Below are positions 49,481 through 57,934 of a stretch of DNA of 64,000 nucleotides, in pieces. The DNA lies in assembly GCF_002884975.1 (NCBI RefSeq), contig NZ_PJKB01000002.1:765369-829368 (forward strand). Reading direction: 5' to 3'. Positions within the stretch are counted from its first letter, which is position 1. The number at the start of each line of letters is the position of its first letter. The position numbers were made by a program, and so were the translations under genes. Origin of the DNA: Akkermansia muciniphila (GTDB lineage Bacteria; Verrucomicrobiota; Verrucomicrobiia; Verrucomicrobiales; Akkermansiaceae). The notes beneath the pieces are model-generated. The model saw only the letters and a program-made list of their open reading frames with translations, was not told the DNA's origin and ran no database searches.

Positions 49481-51280
49481 TCAGCTGAGGGGCAGCCGGG
49501 TTTCCGGATACCGGAGCGGGGACTTGGTAGGCTGTTTCATGAAAGCCAGAACAAAGGCCACCATTCCCACGCGGCCCACGATCATGTTGAACACAATGAT
49601 CCATTTGCCTGCATCACTGAGTTCCGGCGTGACGTTCCAGGAGAACCCCACCGTGGCAAAGGAGCTCACCACCTCAAAAAACAGGCGTTCCAGGCTAAGG
49701 GCCGGCTCCGCAAAGCACATGACTGTGGTGATCATCCCCACCCAGGCCCCGGCCAGGATGACGGTGATGACGGCGCGTTCCACCACGCTGCGGGCGATTC
49801 TCCGCTTGTTCATCACCACGTCCTGCTTGCCCTGCAAAATGCGCGCCACCTCCCCGCAGGAAACGGCGAACGTGGTGGTGTGGACGCCGCCCGTAGTAGA
49901 ACCGGGATTGCCGCCGATGAACATGAGCGCCGCCAGGAACAGCGCATACGGGATGCTGTTAAGCGCCATGTCTGAAATATTGAAGCCGGCGGTGCGGGCC
50001 GTGGCATTGAACAGGCTCTCCCACAGAATCCAGTACCAGGGATCGGCTGAAGTGAACAGGCTGCCGTCAATCATCTTGGTCAGGAACAGGATCAGCCCTC
50101 CGCCCAGCACCAGCGCCGCTGTCATGCGCACGACCAGCCAGCTGTACGTGGACCAGTGGCGGCTGATGGTGTTCCGGTTGTCCCAGCCCAGGGCCACCCG
50201 CGCCCTGCGGACGATTTCCAGGTACATGGCAAAGCCCAGGCTTCCGCAGAGCACCATGACCATGATGGTAATCTGGCCTCCCATGTTATAGGCTACGTCC
50301 GGCGTAGCCAGGTTGTCTGCAAACAGGCTGAACCCTGCATTGCAGAAGCCGGAAACGGAATGGAACACGGCATACCACCAGAGGGTGTCCCCCTCCAGCC
50401 CGGGCACGTTTCTCCAGGAGAAATAAAGGGCGATGGCCCCCAGAGCCTCCACCCCGAACGTGACGGCGATGATGTTTTTAATGAACCGGTCCACCTGGGC
50501 GATGCCTTCTTCGTCCAGCAGGTTGCTGATGGTGACCTTGGAACGCAGGCTCAGGCCCTGGCCCACCATCAGGGAGACGAAATAGGTGAACGTCATGATG
50601 CCGAAGGCGCCCACCTGGAAAAGCACCAGCAGGATGGTCTGCCCGTAATTGGTGAAATGCTCATGGACGTTCAGGGGCACCAGCCCTGTGACGCATACGG
50701 CGCTGGTGCTGATGAAATAGGCGTCCGTTGGAGAAAGCACGATGCCATCCTTGGTGGCTCCCGGAGACATGAGCAGGGTGCCTCCCAGCGTGATGAAGAC
50801 CACCAGGGTAAGCAGGAAAAGCAGGGCCGGGCGGATGCGGGGCATGTGAAACCCCCGGTTCCTGCGGGCCACGCGGAAAAAATACTCCTTCAGGTTCAGC
50901 AGGGGGGCTGCTCCGTAACAGAGGCAGAGGACGCGGAAAATGTTCTGGAGCTCTATTCTGGAAATAAAAGTGGAATTGAAAAAATTCCCGGCCAGCATCA
51001 CCAGAATGATGATGCCCAGCCCCAGTTCCATCCACCGCGGGTTCCGGATGGACCTGGAAAGCCACTTCTCCCGCAGGATGCCGAGAACCCCGGTAAGCTG
51101 GCCGAGCACCAGCAGGGACAGGATTTCCCGGAAATAACGCAGGGAAAGCTGGTCCTCATGAATCTCGCCGAAGCCGTTCCACCACAGCAGCCACATCAGG
51201 GCAGCCAGCGTACACAGGCCGAACCCCATTTCCATGACCTCAAAACGGTTCAATAGCGGTTTTTCCCTCGTCTCATTCAC
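49481..51280 (-). CDS. trkH: TrkH/KtrB-type K+ channel subunit
   Basis: This 599-residue membrane protein is the pore subunit of a potassium uptake system. Pore-loop filters are visible: TSAVCVTGLVPL near 190-200, a SGFCNAGFSLF segment, the ATARTAGFN loop and GGNPGSTTGGVHTTTF. An N-terminal about 140-residue region with four extra helices precedes the standard core, longer than in KtrB. The cytoplasmic gating partner TrkA/KtrA is not in the window. MATE lies 140 nt downstream on the same strand. Confidence 0.88.
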   Translation of the reverse strand: MNETREKPLLNRFEVMEMGFGLCTLAALMWLLWWNGFGEIHEDQLSLRYFREILSLLVLGQLTGVLGILREKWLSRSIRNPRWMELGLGIIILVMLAGNFFNSTFISRIELQNIFRVLCLCYGAAPLLNLKEYFFRVARRNRGFHMPRIRPALLFLLTLVVFITLGGTLLMSPGATKDGIVLSPTDAYFISTSAVCVTGLVPLNVHEHFTNYGQTILLVLFQVGAFGIMTFTYFVSLMVGQGLSLRSKVTISNLLDEEGIAQVDRFIKNIIAVTFGVEALGAIALYFSWRNVPGLEGDTLWWYAVFHSVSGFCNAGFSLFADNLATPDVAYNMGGQITIMVMVLCGSLGFAMYLEIVRRARVALGWDNRNTISRHWSTYSWLVVRMTAALVLGGGLILFLTKMIDGSLFTSADPWYWILWESLFNATARTAGFNISDMALNSIPYALFLAALMFIGGNPGSTTGGVHTTTFAVSCGEVARILQGKQDVVMNKRRIARSVVERAVITVILAGAWVGMITTVMCFAEPALSLERLFFEVVSSFATVGFSWNVTPELSDAGKWIIVFNMIVGRVGMVAFVLAFMKQPTKSPLRYPETRLPLS

Positions 51281-51428
51281 AAGCCTGAAATGGTGGTGCC
51301 TCTGATTCCGGAGCGAGACTACTGCATACCGGAGGATTTGAGAAGCCCTTATATCGTTTCCATGCCGTGCGGAGCGGCACGGAGGCGGAGGCCCGGAAAA
51401 ATATTTTTTTCCATGTGCAGGAAAATAG

Positions 51429-51456
51429 TTGCCAATCCGCCGCCGCCGTGCATAAT
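51429..51456 (+). promoter_or_regulatory. Promoter of tRNA-Leu
   Basis: TTGCCA (51429-51434) and CATAAT (51451-51456) are 16 nt apart; the tRNA begins 25 nt downstream. It has the best -10 of those examined in this window. Confidence 0.6.
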
Positions 51457-51481
51457 AAGCCCCGTTCTTACCAAACCATGT

Positions 51482-51568
51482 GCGCTCGTGGCGGAATTGG
51501 TAGACGCGCTAGATTCAGGTTCTAGTGGGGGTTCCCCCGTGAAGGTTCGAGTCCTTTCGGGCGCACCA
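51482..51568 (+). tRNA. tRNA-Leu (anticodon CAG)
   Basis: An 87-nt gene including an encoded CCA. The 7-bp acceptor stem is GCGCTCG with CGGGCGC. The anticodon stem CTAGA/TCTAG holds loop TTCAGGT with CAG at 51516-51518, the long variable arm (TGGGGGTTCCCCC region) marks a class II tRNA, and GGTTCGAGTCC forms the T arm. It reads CUG, a major Leu codon in these GC-rich genes. Confidence 0.97.
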
Positions 51569-51571
51569 AAC

Positions 51572-51604
51572 AAGGCCCTGCAAGTTAACTGCTTGCAGGG
51601 CCTT
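51572..51604 (+). terminator. Hairpin directly after tRNA-Leu
   Basis: AAGGCCCTGCAAG (51572-51584) pairs perfectly with CTTGCAGGGCCTT (51592-51604) around a 7-nt loop. It is not followed at once by T residues; a T run comes about 30 nt later. It is probably a 3' processing or termination hairpin of the tRNA transcript. Confidence 0.6.
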
Positions 51605-51752
51605 ACTGGTTTCTTGGGGCAGAGTATGTTGCTTTTTTAATTGTGTGGATTCCGGAAGGTTGAAACGGCATGGTGGCGGGTGGTTTTGCAGGGGGTGGAA
51701 TGAACGCGGGGAGCGCCGGATTTGTCTGTAGTCCATAGGAAGCTTTCATCCC

Positions 51753-52799
51753 ATGTTCCCCGTTAAATGTTTTGTCTTTTCCGCCGCCCTTGTTTTATTT
51801 CTTACAGGCGCTTTCGCTGCATCCGGTGATGCGGAGGCGAAGATTGAGGATGTCGCCTCGTTCAAGGGGGCGCAGGTGACCGGGGTTACGGTGACGGACA
51901 AGGGCCGGATTTTTGTCAATTTTCCCCGCTGGAGGGAGCATATTCCGTGCTCGGTGGCGGAGGTGGGTAAAGACGGCGGTTACACTCCTTATCCGGATGA
52001 AAAGACCAACCGATGGGGAAAAGGCGCGCCCGGGGACGGGGATGCGTTTGTGTGCGTGCAGTCCGTGGTGGCAGACGGGGACAGGCTTTACGTGATTGAT
52101 ACGAAGAACCCCATGATCGGCAAGACCGTCGCCGTGCCCACGCTGTACGTGTATGATCTCAACACGGACAAGCTTGTCAGGAAGTACCCCCTGGCGCAGT
52201 CCACCAGGCCGGGGTCCTATGTGAATGACCTGCGCGTGGACCGCGACCATGGCAAAATTTATTTTACGGATTCCAATGATCCGGGCCTGATCGTACTGGA
52301 TATGGAGAGCGGAGAGAATTACCGCATGCTGGACCGTCACCCCTACACGACCGCGGAACAGGACCACATCACCATAGGCGGCAGGAGGCATGACGGGAAA
52401 GTCCATTCCGACGGGATTGCCCTGGACCGGAAGAACGGCATTCTTTATTTCCACGCCCTGACGGGTAAAACCCTGTACGGGATTCCGACAAGCCAGCTCA
52501 TTGGCCGTCATGTGGATGAAGGGAAGATTTCATCCATGAAGACGCCTTTCCCGGATGGAATGATCATGGATGACCGGGGCAATCTGTACATGGGGGACCT
52601 GGAGAAGAGCCGCATCGTTTACGTCACTCCGGACCGCGGGGAGATCAAGGTGCTGGCTTCCGGGGACGGCATCAGCTGGCCTGATACGTTCAGCATCCAT
52701 GACGGCTATCTTTACTTTACCAATTCCCGCATCCAGGAGGCCGGAGGGGATATTTCCAACATGGAGTTCACGCTGAAAAGGGTGAAACTGCCGGAATGA
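51753..52799 (+). CDS. Secreted MRJP/yellow-family beta-propeller protein
   Basis: The 348-residue protein starts with a signal peptide (about 1-23, ending GAFAAS). The rest resembles the major royal jelly protein/yellow family of six-bladed propellers related to SMP-30 gluconolactonase. Typical segments are GRIFVNFPRW, SYVNDLRVD, KIYFTDSNDPGLIVLD, HSDGIALD and YFTNSRIQ. In bacteria these proteins are mostly unstudied; lactonase or ligand-binding roles are both possible. A TTGTCT (51722-51727) lies 17 nt before a poor TTCATC next to the start. Confidence 0.85.
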   Translation: MFPVKCFVFSAALVLFLTGAFAASGDAEAKIEDVASFKGAQVTGVTVTDKGRIFVNFPRWREHIPCSVAEVGKDGGYTPYPDEKTNRWGKGAPGDGDAFVCVQSVVADGDRLYVIDTKNPMIGKTVAVPTLYVYDLNTDKLVRKYPLAQSTRPGSYVNDLRVDRDHGKIYFTDSNDPGLIVLDMESGENYRMLDRHPYTTAEQDHITIGGRRHDGKVHSDGIALDRKNGILYFHALTGKTLYGIPTSQLIGRHVDEGKISSMKTPFPDGMIMDDRGNLYMGDLEKSRIVYVTPDRGEIKVLASGDGISWPDTFSIHDGYLYFTNSRIQEAGGDISNMEFTLKRVKLPE

Positions 52800-52894
52800 G
52801 GGGTTTTCACCGGAACGTTCCGGAAGGGTGCGGTTCATCTTCCTTTACATGAAGGGGCGCCGGGGCTATGGTCCCCGCGTTTTTCAGGAAGGCA

Positions 52895-53932
52895 ATGATT
52901 CTTTTCAACTGTGACTATAGCGAAGGCGCCCATGCGGATATTCTCCGCAGGCTGGCGGAGACGAATATGGAGCAGACGGCCGGGTACGGGGAGGACCCCT
53001 ATTGCGAACGGGCCCGGGAGCTGATCTCCGGCTTGTGCGGCAGAACGGACCTGGATATTCATTTCCTCATTGGCGGAACGCAGACCAATTTCACGGTGAT
53101 TGCAGCGGCGCTGCGCCCCCATCAGTGCGTGCTGTGTGCGGATGCGGGCCATATCAACGTTCATGAATCCGGCGCCGTGGAGGCTTGCGGCCACAAGGTT
53201 TCCGCCATTCCCACTCCGGATGGGAAGCTCACGGCCCGGCAGATTGAGGAGGCATGGCATGCCCATTGGGACGATGAAACCCATGAACACATGCCGCAGC
53301 CCAGGATGGTTTATATTTCCCAGCCAACAGAGCTGGGAACCATTTATTCCCGGAAGGAACTTCAGGAGATTTCCGAAGTCTGCCGCCGCCGGGGGCTGTA
53401 CCTGTACATGGACGGCGCGCGCCTGGGCTACGGCTTGTGTGATAAGGATAATGATCTGGATTTGCCAGCGATTGCCTCCCTCTGCGACGCCTTTTACATT
53501 GGCGGCACGAAAGTCGGCGCCCTGTTCGGGGAAGCCCTGGTCCTGCGCCACGACGCCCTGAAGGAGGATTTCCGCTATATCATGAAGCAGAAGGGCGGCC
53601 GCCTTGCGAAAGGCAGGCTTCTGGGCATCCAGTTTCTGGAACTGTTCCGGGACGGCCTTTATTTCCGGCTGGCTGCCCATGCGGACCGCCTGGCCGTGAT
53701 GCTGCGGGATTTCTGCCGTTCCAGGGGGCTTGCGCTTCCTGTTGCCAGCGGGACGAACCAGCAGTTTGTCACGATGCCCGATTCCGTTCTGGATGAATTG
53801 AGGAAGAAGTACGGCTTTGCCTACCTGCGCCGGGAGGATGAAACCCACAGCACGGTGCGTTTCTGCACAAGCTGGGCCACGCGGGAGGAAGATGTGCGGG
53901 AGTTGATGGCGGATATCGCCCGCTTGTGCTGA
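52895..53932 (+). CDS. Low-specificity L-threonine aldolase family (PLP)
   Basis: This cytoplasmic fold-type I PLP enzyme cleaves L-threonine or allo-threonine to glycine and acetaldehyde. The protein has 345 residues. The LIGGTQTNFTVI cofactor loop, the DGARLGYGL segment with its Asp-Ala-Arg, and the lysine of GGTKVGALFGE that binds PLP are visible. An AGGAAGG sequence lies just upstream of the ATG at 52895, which supports this start over one nine codons earlier (52868). Some members act as beta-eliminating lyases instead. Mucin is rich in Thr, so threonine catabolism is plausible. Confidence 0.88.
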   Translation: MILFNCDYSEGAHADILRRLAETNMEQTAGYGEDPYCERARELISGLCGRTDLDIHFLIGGTQTNFTVIAAALRPHQCVLCADAGHINVHESGAVEACGHKVSAIPTPDGKLTARQIEEAWHAHWDDETHEHMPQPRMVYISQPTELGTIYSRKELQEISEVCRRRGLYLYMDGARLGYGLCDKDNDLDLPAIASLCDAFYIGGTKVGALFGEALVLRHDALKEDFRYIMKQKGGRLAKGRLLGIQFLELFRDGLYFRLAAHADRLAVMLRDFCRSRGLALPVASGTNQQFVTMPDSVLDELRKKYGFAYLRREDETHSTVRFCTSWATREEDVRELMADIARLC

Positions 53933-54007
53933 AATTCCCTTCCTGCCGGGGATGCCGGAAGATACGGGGAGAGGCTTTTTCCTCGTCCGTTTGCGGAGAA
54001 GTATTTT

Positions 54008-54036
54008 TTGTCTTTCCGGGGCGCAAAGGATAAGTC
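54008..54036 (+). promoter_or_regulatory. Candidate promoter of the coiled-coil membrane protein gene
   Basis: TTGTCT (54008-54013), a 17-nt spacer and TAAGTC (54031-54036) end 11 bases before the ATG at 54048. Confidence 0.45.
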
Positions 54037-54047
54037 ATGATGCGGCT

Positions 54048-55364
54048 ATGTCCTTAACAGTGCGACAGGAATGGCAGGGGCGGATTTCCCGCATGCAGTG
54101 GCTGCTGAATGCCGTGATAGCGGTGGAGTGCCTCTGCATCCCCTTTTTTGCCGCCGGGGCGGTGGTGGGGATGGTGTGGTACGGCGGCCGCAGGCTGGGG
54201 GCGGACTGGGGATTGCTGGCGGGAGTGTCCCTTTCCGCCGCGGTTTTATTTCTGGCGGCGTGGGGATGGATGCGGCTCCGGGGGCGTTTTTTCAGCAGGC
54301 GTGATGCGGCGGCTTTCCTGGATGAACAGATGGGGCTGCACGCGGCGTTGAGCGCCGGAGAGGAGTGGGGGGATTCCGTGGAGAACGTTGGAGAAGACGT
54401 GCGGAAGAATTCCGTGCTGCGGGTGCGCTCCGTGTGGTGCCTGGGCTGGCTGGCGGGAGGCGCGGCGCTGATGGCCTGCGGGGCTCTTTTGCCGCTGCCC
54501 GTTCAGCAGGTTGCGCAGCAGCTTCCGGACCTGCCGCCCGTCCTGGCCCAGGTGGAGGAAGCCCTGGACCGCATGGCGGAAATGGAGAGTGTGGACGGGA
54601 AGAGCCTGGAGCCTTTCCGGGAGCAGTTGGAGGAGTTGAAACAGATGTCCCGGAATGAGATGTATTCCCATGCGGGCCTGGAAGCGGCGGATGCCCTGAA
54701 GGAGAAGACGGCGGCAGCCGTTGCCGGATTGTCCAACCAGATGTACCAGGCGGATTCCGCGCTGTCCCTGCTGGACAGCAGGAATGGAGCATCCAGCCCG
54801 GAGGCCATGCAGTCCCTCCAGGAGGCGTTGAAGGGGATGGAGCCTCTCTCGCTTCAGCCGGGCGGCATCATGAGCCGCCAGCTTCAGGATTTGAAGGGTT
54901 CCCTGCCTTCCCGGCAGATTGATCCGGAGACGGCCCGCCGTCTGAAGGAGCAGCTGGAACGCGCCGCCCAGCAGCTGCGGAGCATGTGCGGGCAGTGCGG
55001 CATGTCCTTGATGGCGTCACCGGATGAAAACTCCGTGGTGAAGTCCGGTCAGGGGGGAGGGGACGGAACTGAACCGGGCAGCGGCGGAGTGAGCCGCGGG
55101 CGCGGGGACGCTCCGCTGGCTTTTGGCATGGAGGAGCGCGAACAGCTTGATACGGTTTCCAGACGGGCGGTGAATGAGGATTTGAGCCGCGCCGCGCTGG
55201 GCGAGGCGGCGGGGGTGGAAACGGCGGCTCCCTCTCCGGAAGGGGAGAGGGAAGGCCTGGAACACGGCGGCCGGGGAACGCGCCCTGCCCGTGGGGGTGA
55301 TGCCGTATGGTCGGACGACCTGACGCCTCAGGAACAGTCCGCGCTGAAGGGAATTTTCAAGTAG
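54048..55364 (+). CDS. Coiled-coil membrane protein convergent with the VWA cluster
   Basis: The 438-residue protein has two N-terminal helices (about 18-70), a soluble stretch, a third helix (about 130-150) and a long, Gln/Glu/Leu-rich coiled-coil region (about 160-340). A Gly/Glu-rich disordered tail and a short conserved-looking end (DDLTPQEQSALKGIFK) follow. The RRDAAAFLDEQMGLHAALSAGEEW segment after the helices resembles the start of DUF4175-type proteins, which tend to accompany BatA/VWA operons in Planctomycetes-Verrucomicrobia. That is a recollection, not a search. The stop is 3 nt from the stop of the convergent VWA gene. Confidence 0.75.
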   Translation: MSLTVRQEWQGRISRMQWLLNAVIAVECLCIPFFAAGAVVGMVWYGGRRLGADWGLLAGVSLSAAVLFLAAWGWMRLRGRFFSRRDAAAFLDEQMGLHAALSAGEEWGDSVENVGEDVRKNSVLRVRSVWCLGWLAGGAALMACGALLPLPVQQVAQQLPDLPPVLAQVEEALDRMAEMESVDGKSLEPFREQLEELKQMSRNEMYSHAGLEAADALKEKTAAAVAGLSNQMYQADSALSLLDSRNGASSPEAMQSLQEALKGMEPLSLQPGGIMSRQLQDLKGSLPSRQIDPETARRLKEQLERAAQQLRSMCGQCGMSLMASPDENSVVKSGQGGGDGTEPGSGGVSRGRGDAPLAFGMEEREQLDTVSRRAVNEDLSRAALGEAAGVETAAPSPEGEREGLEHGGRGTRPARGGDAVWSDDLTPQEQSALKGIFK

Positions 55365-55366
55365 GC

Positions 55367-57934
55367 CTATTTTTCTCCGGTAGGGGAGGTGGGCGGGAGG
55401 TTCTGCGGCAGCCGCCTGCGGGGGAGCAGCCCGGTTTTGGTGAACAGGGCGTCCAGCACCAGGAGGGCGCAGGCTCCCCACAGCAGGAAGGGGCGGAGTT
55501 GAAGGCTTGTGCCGGGCCTCGGTTCCTGGAAAATGGAGGGGAGGTCCATGCGCTCCCTGCCTCCGGTGCGGTTTACCAGGTCCAGGAAGGCGTTCCTGGC
55601 CGCGGGCGGCATGGCCCATTCCGGGTCCACCTGCTGGCTGACGGGGCCGAAGGGGATGACGCTGTTCCCGATGCGGACCGCGCCCCGCGCCATGACGCCA
55701 TGCGGCAGCGGAAAGCTGCACTGGAATACGCCCGGCTGCAGATGCTCCCAAATGCCGTTTTGCGTGCGGGAGCCTTCCTTTCCGGAGAATTCCATGGATA
55801 CCTCCGGCATATGTTCCGCCAACCGCGGGATGTTCCCGTCACTGTAGTAAAGGCGTACCCGGAGCCTGTCCCCCGCCGCATCCGCCCGCACGGAATAGCC
55901 CTGCGGGGGATTCTGCCTGTTGAGCCACCGGGCCAGGGTCTGGATGAGGTCTCCGTAGCCGTCCCATTGCTGGATGGTTTGCCCGTATTCGCCGCCCATG
56001 GCGAACGTGACGGCGGCGGCCCGCCCCGCGCCCCGGTTCCAGAAGGAGATGAGGGGCGCCTCGTTTCCGTCTTGCGTCACGCAGGCCGCCGTAGCTCCGT
56101 CCCTTAAGTAGCACAGGTTGTAGCCGTCCACGGCAGGGGGCCACGCCGGCTGCTGCGCCGCGATCTGGAGCCAGCCTGCCGTGCCGTGCAGGGGCGTGCG
56201 TTCCCGGATGAAGGCGGCGCGCGCCACGCTGATGGTTTCCTGGGCAAAGATGTTGGGGATGTCCCCCGGGCGGTCGCAGAAGAAGATGCGGCCCTGCCCC
56301 AGCTCCGCTATTTCCTTGAGCAGTGCGGCATCTGCGCTTTTTTCCGTTCCCAGGGCAATCACGCTTACGGTGCTCCCTTCCTTGACCATCTCTTTCAGGG
56401 TTTTCCGGTAGTTGGCCGGTTCCTCGGAATCGTCGGCGTCCGCAAAAAGAATCAGGTGCCGGATTCCCGCCACGGAGCGCTGAAGTTCCTTCCAGCCCGC
56501 TTCCAGTCCCTCGCCAATGAAGATGCCTCCGCCCATGGAGGCAATCCGGGAGACGGTGGAGAGCATTTGCTTGCGGTTGGGCCCCAGCCTGGTCAGGGTG
56601 ACGATGGGGTGCGGGGCGCTGTCCACGGCGTGGACGGAGATGAAGTCCTGGTCGGAAAGCAGGGAAATAGTCTGGCAGGCTCCGGCGTTGGCCAGGTCCA
56701 TTTTCGTTTTCCCTCCGGAGACGGAACAGGCCATGGAGCCGGAACGGTCCAGAACGATGCTCATGGCCGTAATGAGTTTCATCTTGTCCTTTTTCATTTC
56801 CATGGAGACGGGCAGCAGTTCGTCAAGGGGGGAGGAGAAGTAACCCCCGGAACCGAAGCTTTGCCTGCCTCCGCACATGAGCAGGCCGCCGCCCTGCTCC
56901 CGTACGTAGTAGTCCAGGGCATGCAGAAAATCCGCAGGTATGGCGGAGGCGGAGAGGTTGTTGATGATGACCAGTCCCGCGCCGGAGAGGTGGCGCGCGT
57001 CCAGCTGGCGCAGGTTGGCGGGGCGCTGGACGCGGAAGCCCTGCGCTTCCAGGTAGGGGGCCAGGGGGTCGCGGTCATAGCCGGAGACCAGCAGGATGTT
57101 GTTTCCTCCCGTCACTTCAATGAAGTTGACGGCGCGGTTGTTTTCAGGGATGGGGTCGTTCTGCGGGGTAATGGTCATTTCATACGCGGAGCAGCCGGGA
57201 GTGGTGAGCCGGTCTGTCAGCCTCACCGTAGCCTTGCCGTTAACCAGGGTGGCTTCCCCTTTCAGCGGAGGGCCTCCGTTTTTGCTGATTTGCCACGGAA
57301 CCGTGACGGAGGGGCCGGGAGGTCCCGCCAGGGCGGCTTCCAGAATAAAGGCTTCCCCCGGCCGGATGCGGACCGGGGTCTTGATCTGTTCTATGCGGAC
57401 GTCCGCTTCCCGGCGGGTGACGGCCAGCCGGTAGTCCACCGGAATGCGGGAATGGATGAGCTGTTCCGCCGCATGGTCCAGGGGCGTGGTGGGCCAGCCG
57501 TCCGTCAGCATCAGGATGCGGTTCACCCGGTCCGGCTGCATCTGGGCCATCGTGTAGGCCAGGGCCTGTTCCATGTCCGTTCCTGCGGTTCCTCCGGCAA
57601 AGACGGGGTCTCCATGTCCCTGAAGCACGGCGGATTGCGCGAAGTCCACCAGGCGGATGCTGTCTCCGGAATGCTTGTGCCGTTCCAGAATGGCCTGGAT
57701 TTCCTCCGCTCCGGCGGCCGGAATTCCTGCGGCGGAGTTGGATTTGTCCACCAGCACCCACAGGTCCATGCCACTGCCGCCCTTATTGAAGACGGGCTGC
57801 GCCAGGGCTAGCAGGAGGCAGGCCAAGAGCAGGAGCCGCAGAGGGGAGCCCAGGCGCAGGCGCTTGTATTTCCAGCCGGCCGCCAGCAGCAGGGGAACCA
57901 GGAAAAACCATTCCGGGGAGTTGAATTGAATCAT
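55367..57934 (-). CDS. Membrane protein with two VWA domains (BatB-like)
   Basis: This 855-residue protein has two N-terminal helices (about 8-48), as in BatA/BatB. A first von Willebrand A domain follows with DKSNS (about 62-66), then a beta domain and a class I glutamine-amidotransferase-like region (about 235-390, ILLVSGYDRDPL to GGLLMCGG). A second VWA domain begins near 395 with the complete MIDAS motif DRSGS, and a final membrane helix lies near 828. VWA domains bind protein partners through a metal ion. The first MIDAS is DxSNS, likely still functional. The gene overlaps the upstream BatA-like gene by 4 nt, so they are translationally coupled. Confidence 0.85.
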   Translation of the reverse strand: MIQFNSPEWFFLVPLLLAAGWKYKRLRLGSPLRLLLLACLLLALAQPVFNKGGSGMDLWVLVDKSNSAAGIPAAGAEEIQAILERHKHSGDSIRLVDFAQSAVLQGHGDPVFAGGTAGTDMEQALAYTMAQMQPDRVNRILMLTDGWPTTPLDHAAEQLIHSRIPVDYRLAVTRREADVRIEQIKTPVRIRPGEAFILEAALAGPPGPSVTVPWQISKNGGPPLKGEATLVNGKATVRLTDRLTTPGCSAYEMTITPQNDPIPENNRAVNFIEVTGGNNILLVSGYDRDPLAPYLEAQGFRVQRPANLRQLDARHLSGAGLVIINNLSASAIPADFLHALDYYVREQGGGLLMCGGRQSFGSGGYFSSPLDELLPVSMEMKKDKMKLITAMSIVLDRSGSMACSVSGGKTKMDLANAGACQTISLLSDQDFISVHAVDSAPHPIVTLTRLGPNRKQMLSTVSRIASMGGGIFIGEGLEAGWKELQRSVAGIRHLILFADADDSEEPANYRKTLKEMVKEGSTVSVIALGTEKSADAALLKEIAELGQGRIFFCDRPGDIPNIFAQETISVARAAFIRERTPLHGTAGWLQIAAQQPAWPPAVDGYNLCYLRDGATAACVTQDGNEAPLISFWNRGAGRAAAVTFAMGGEYGQTIQQWDGYGDLIQTLARWLNRQNPPQGYSVRADAAGDRLRVRLYYSDGNIPRLAEHMPEVSMEFSGKEGSRTQNGIWEHLQPGVFQCSFPLPHGVMARGAVRIGNSVIPFGPVSQQVDPEWAMPPAARNAFLDLVNRTGGRERMDLPSIFQEPRPGTSLQLRPFLLWGACALLVLDALFTKTGLLPRRRLPQNLPPTSPTGEK

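Noticed and set aside
51482-51620. Integrated element at tRNA-Leu
   Set aside because: The downstream sequence is a hairpin, with no integrase gene and no repeat of the tRNA 3' end that I can see in the window.
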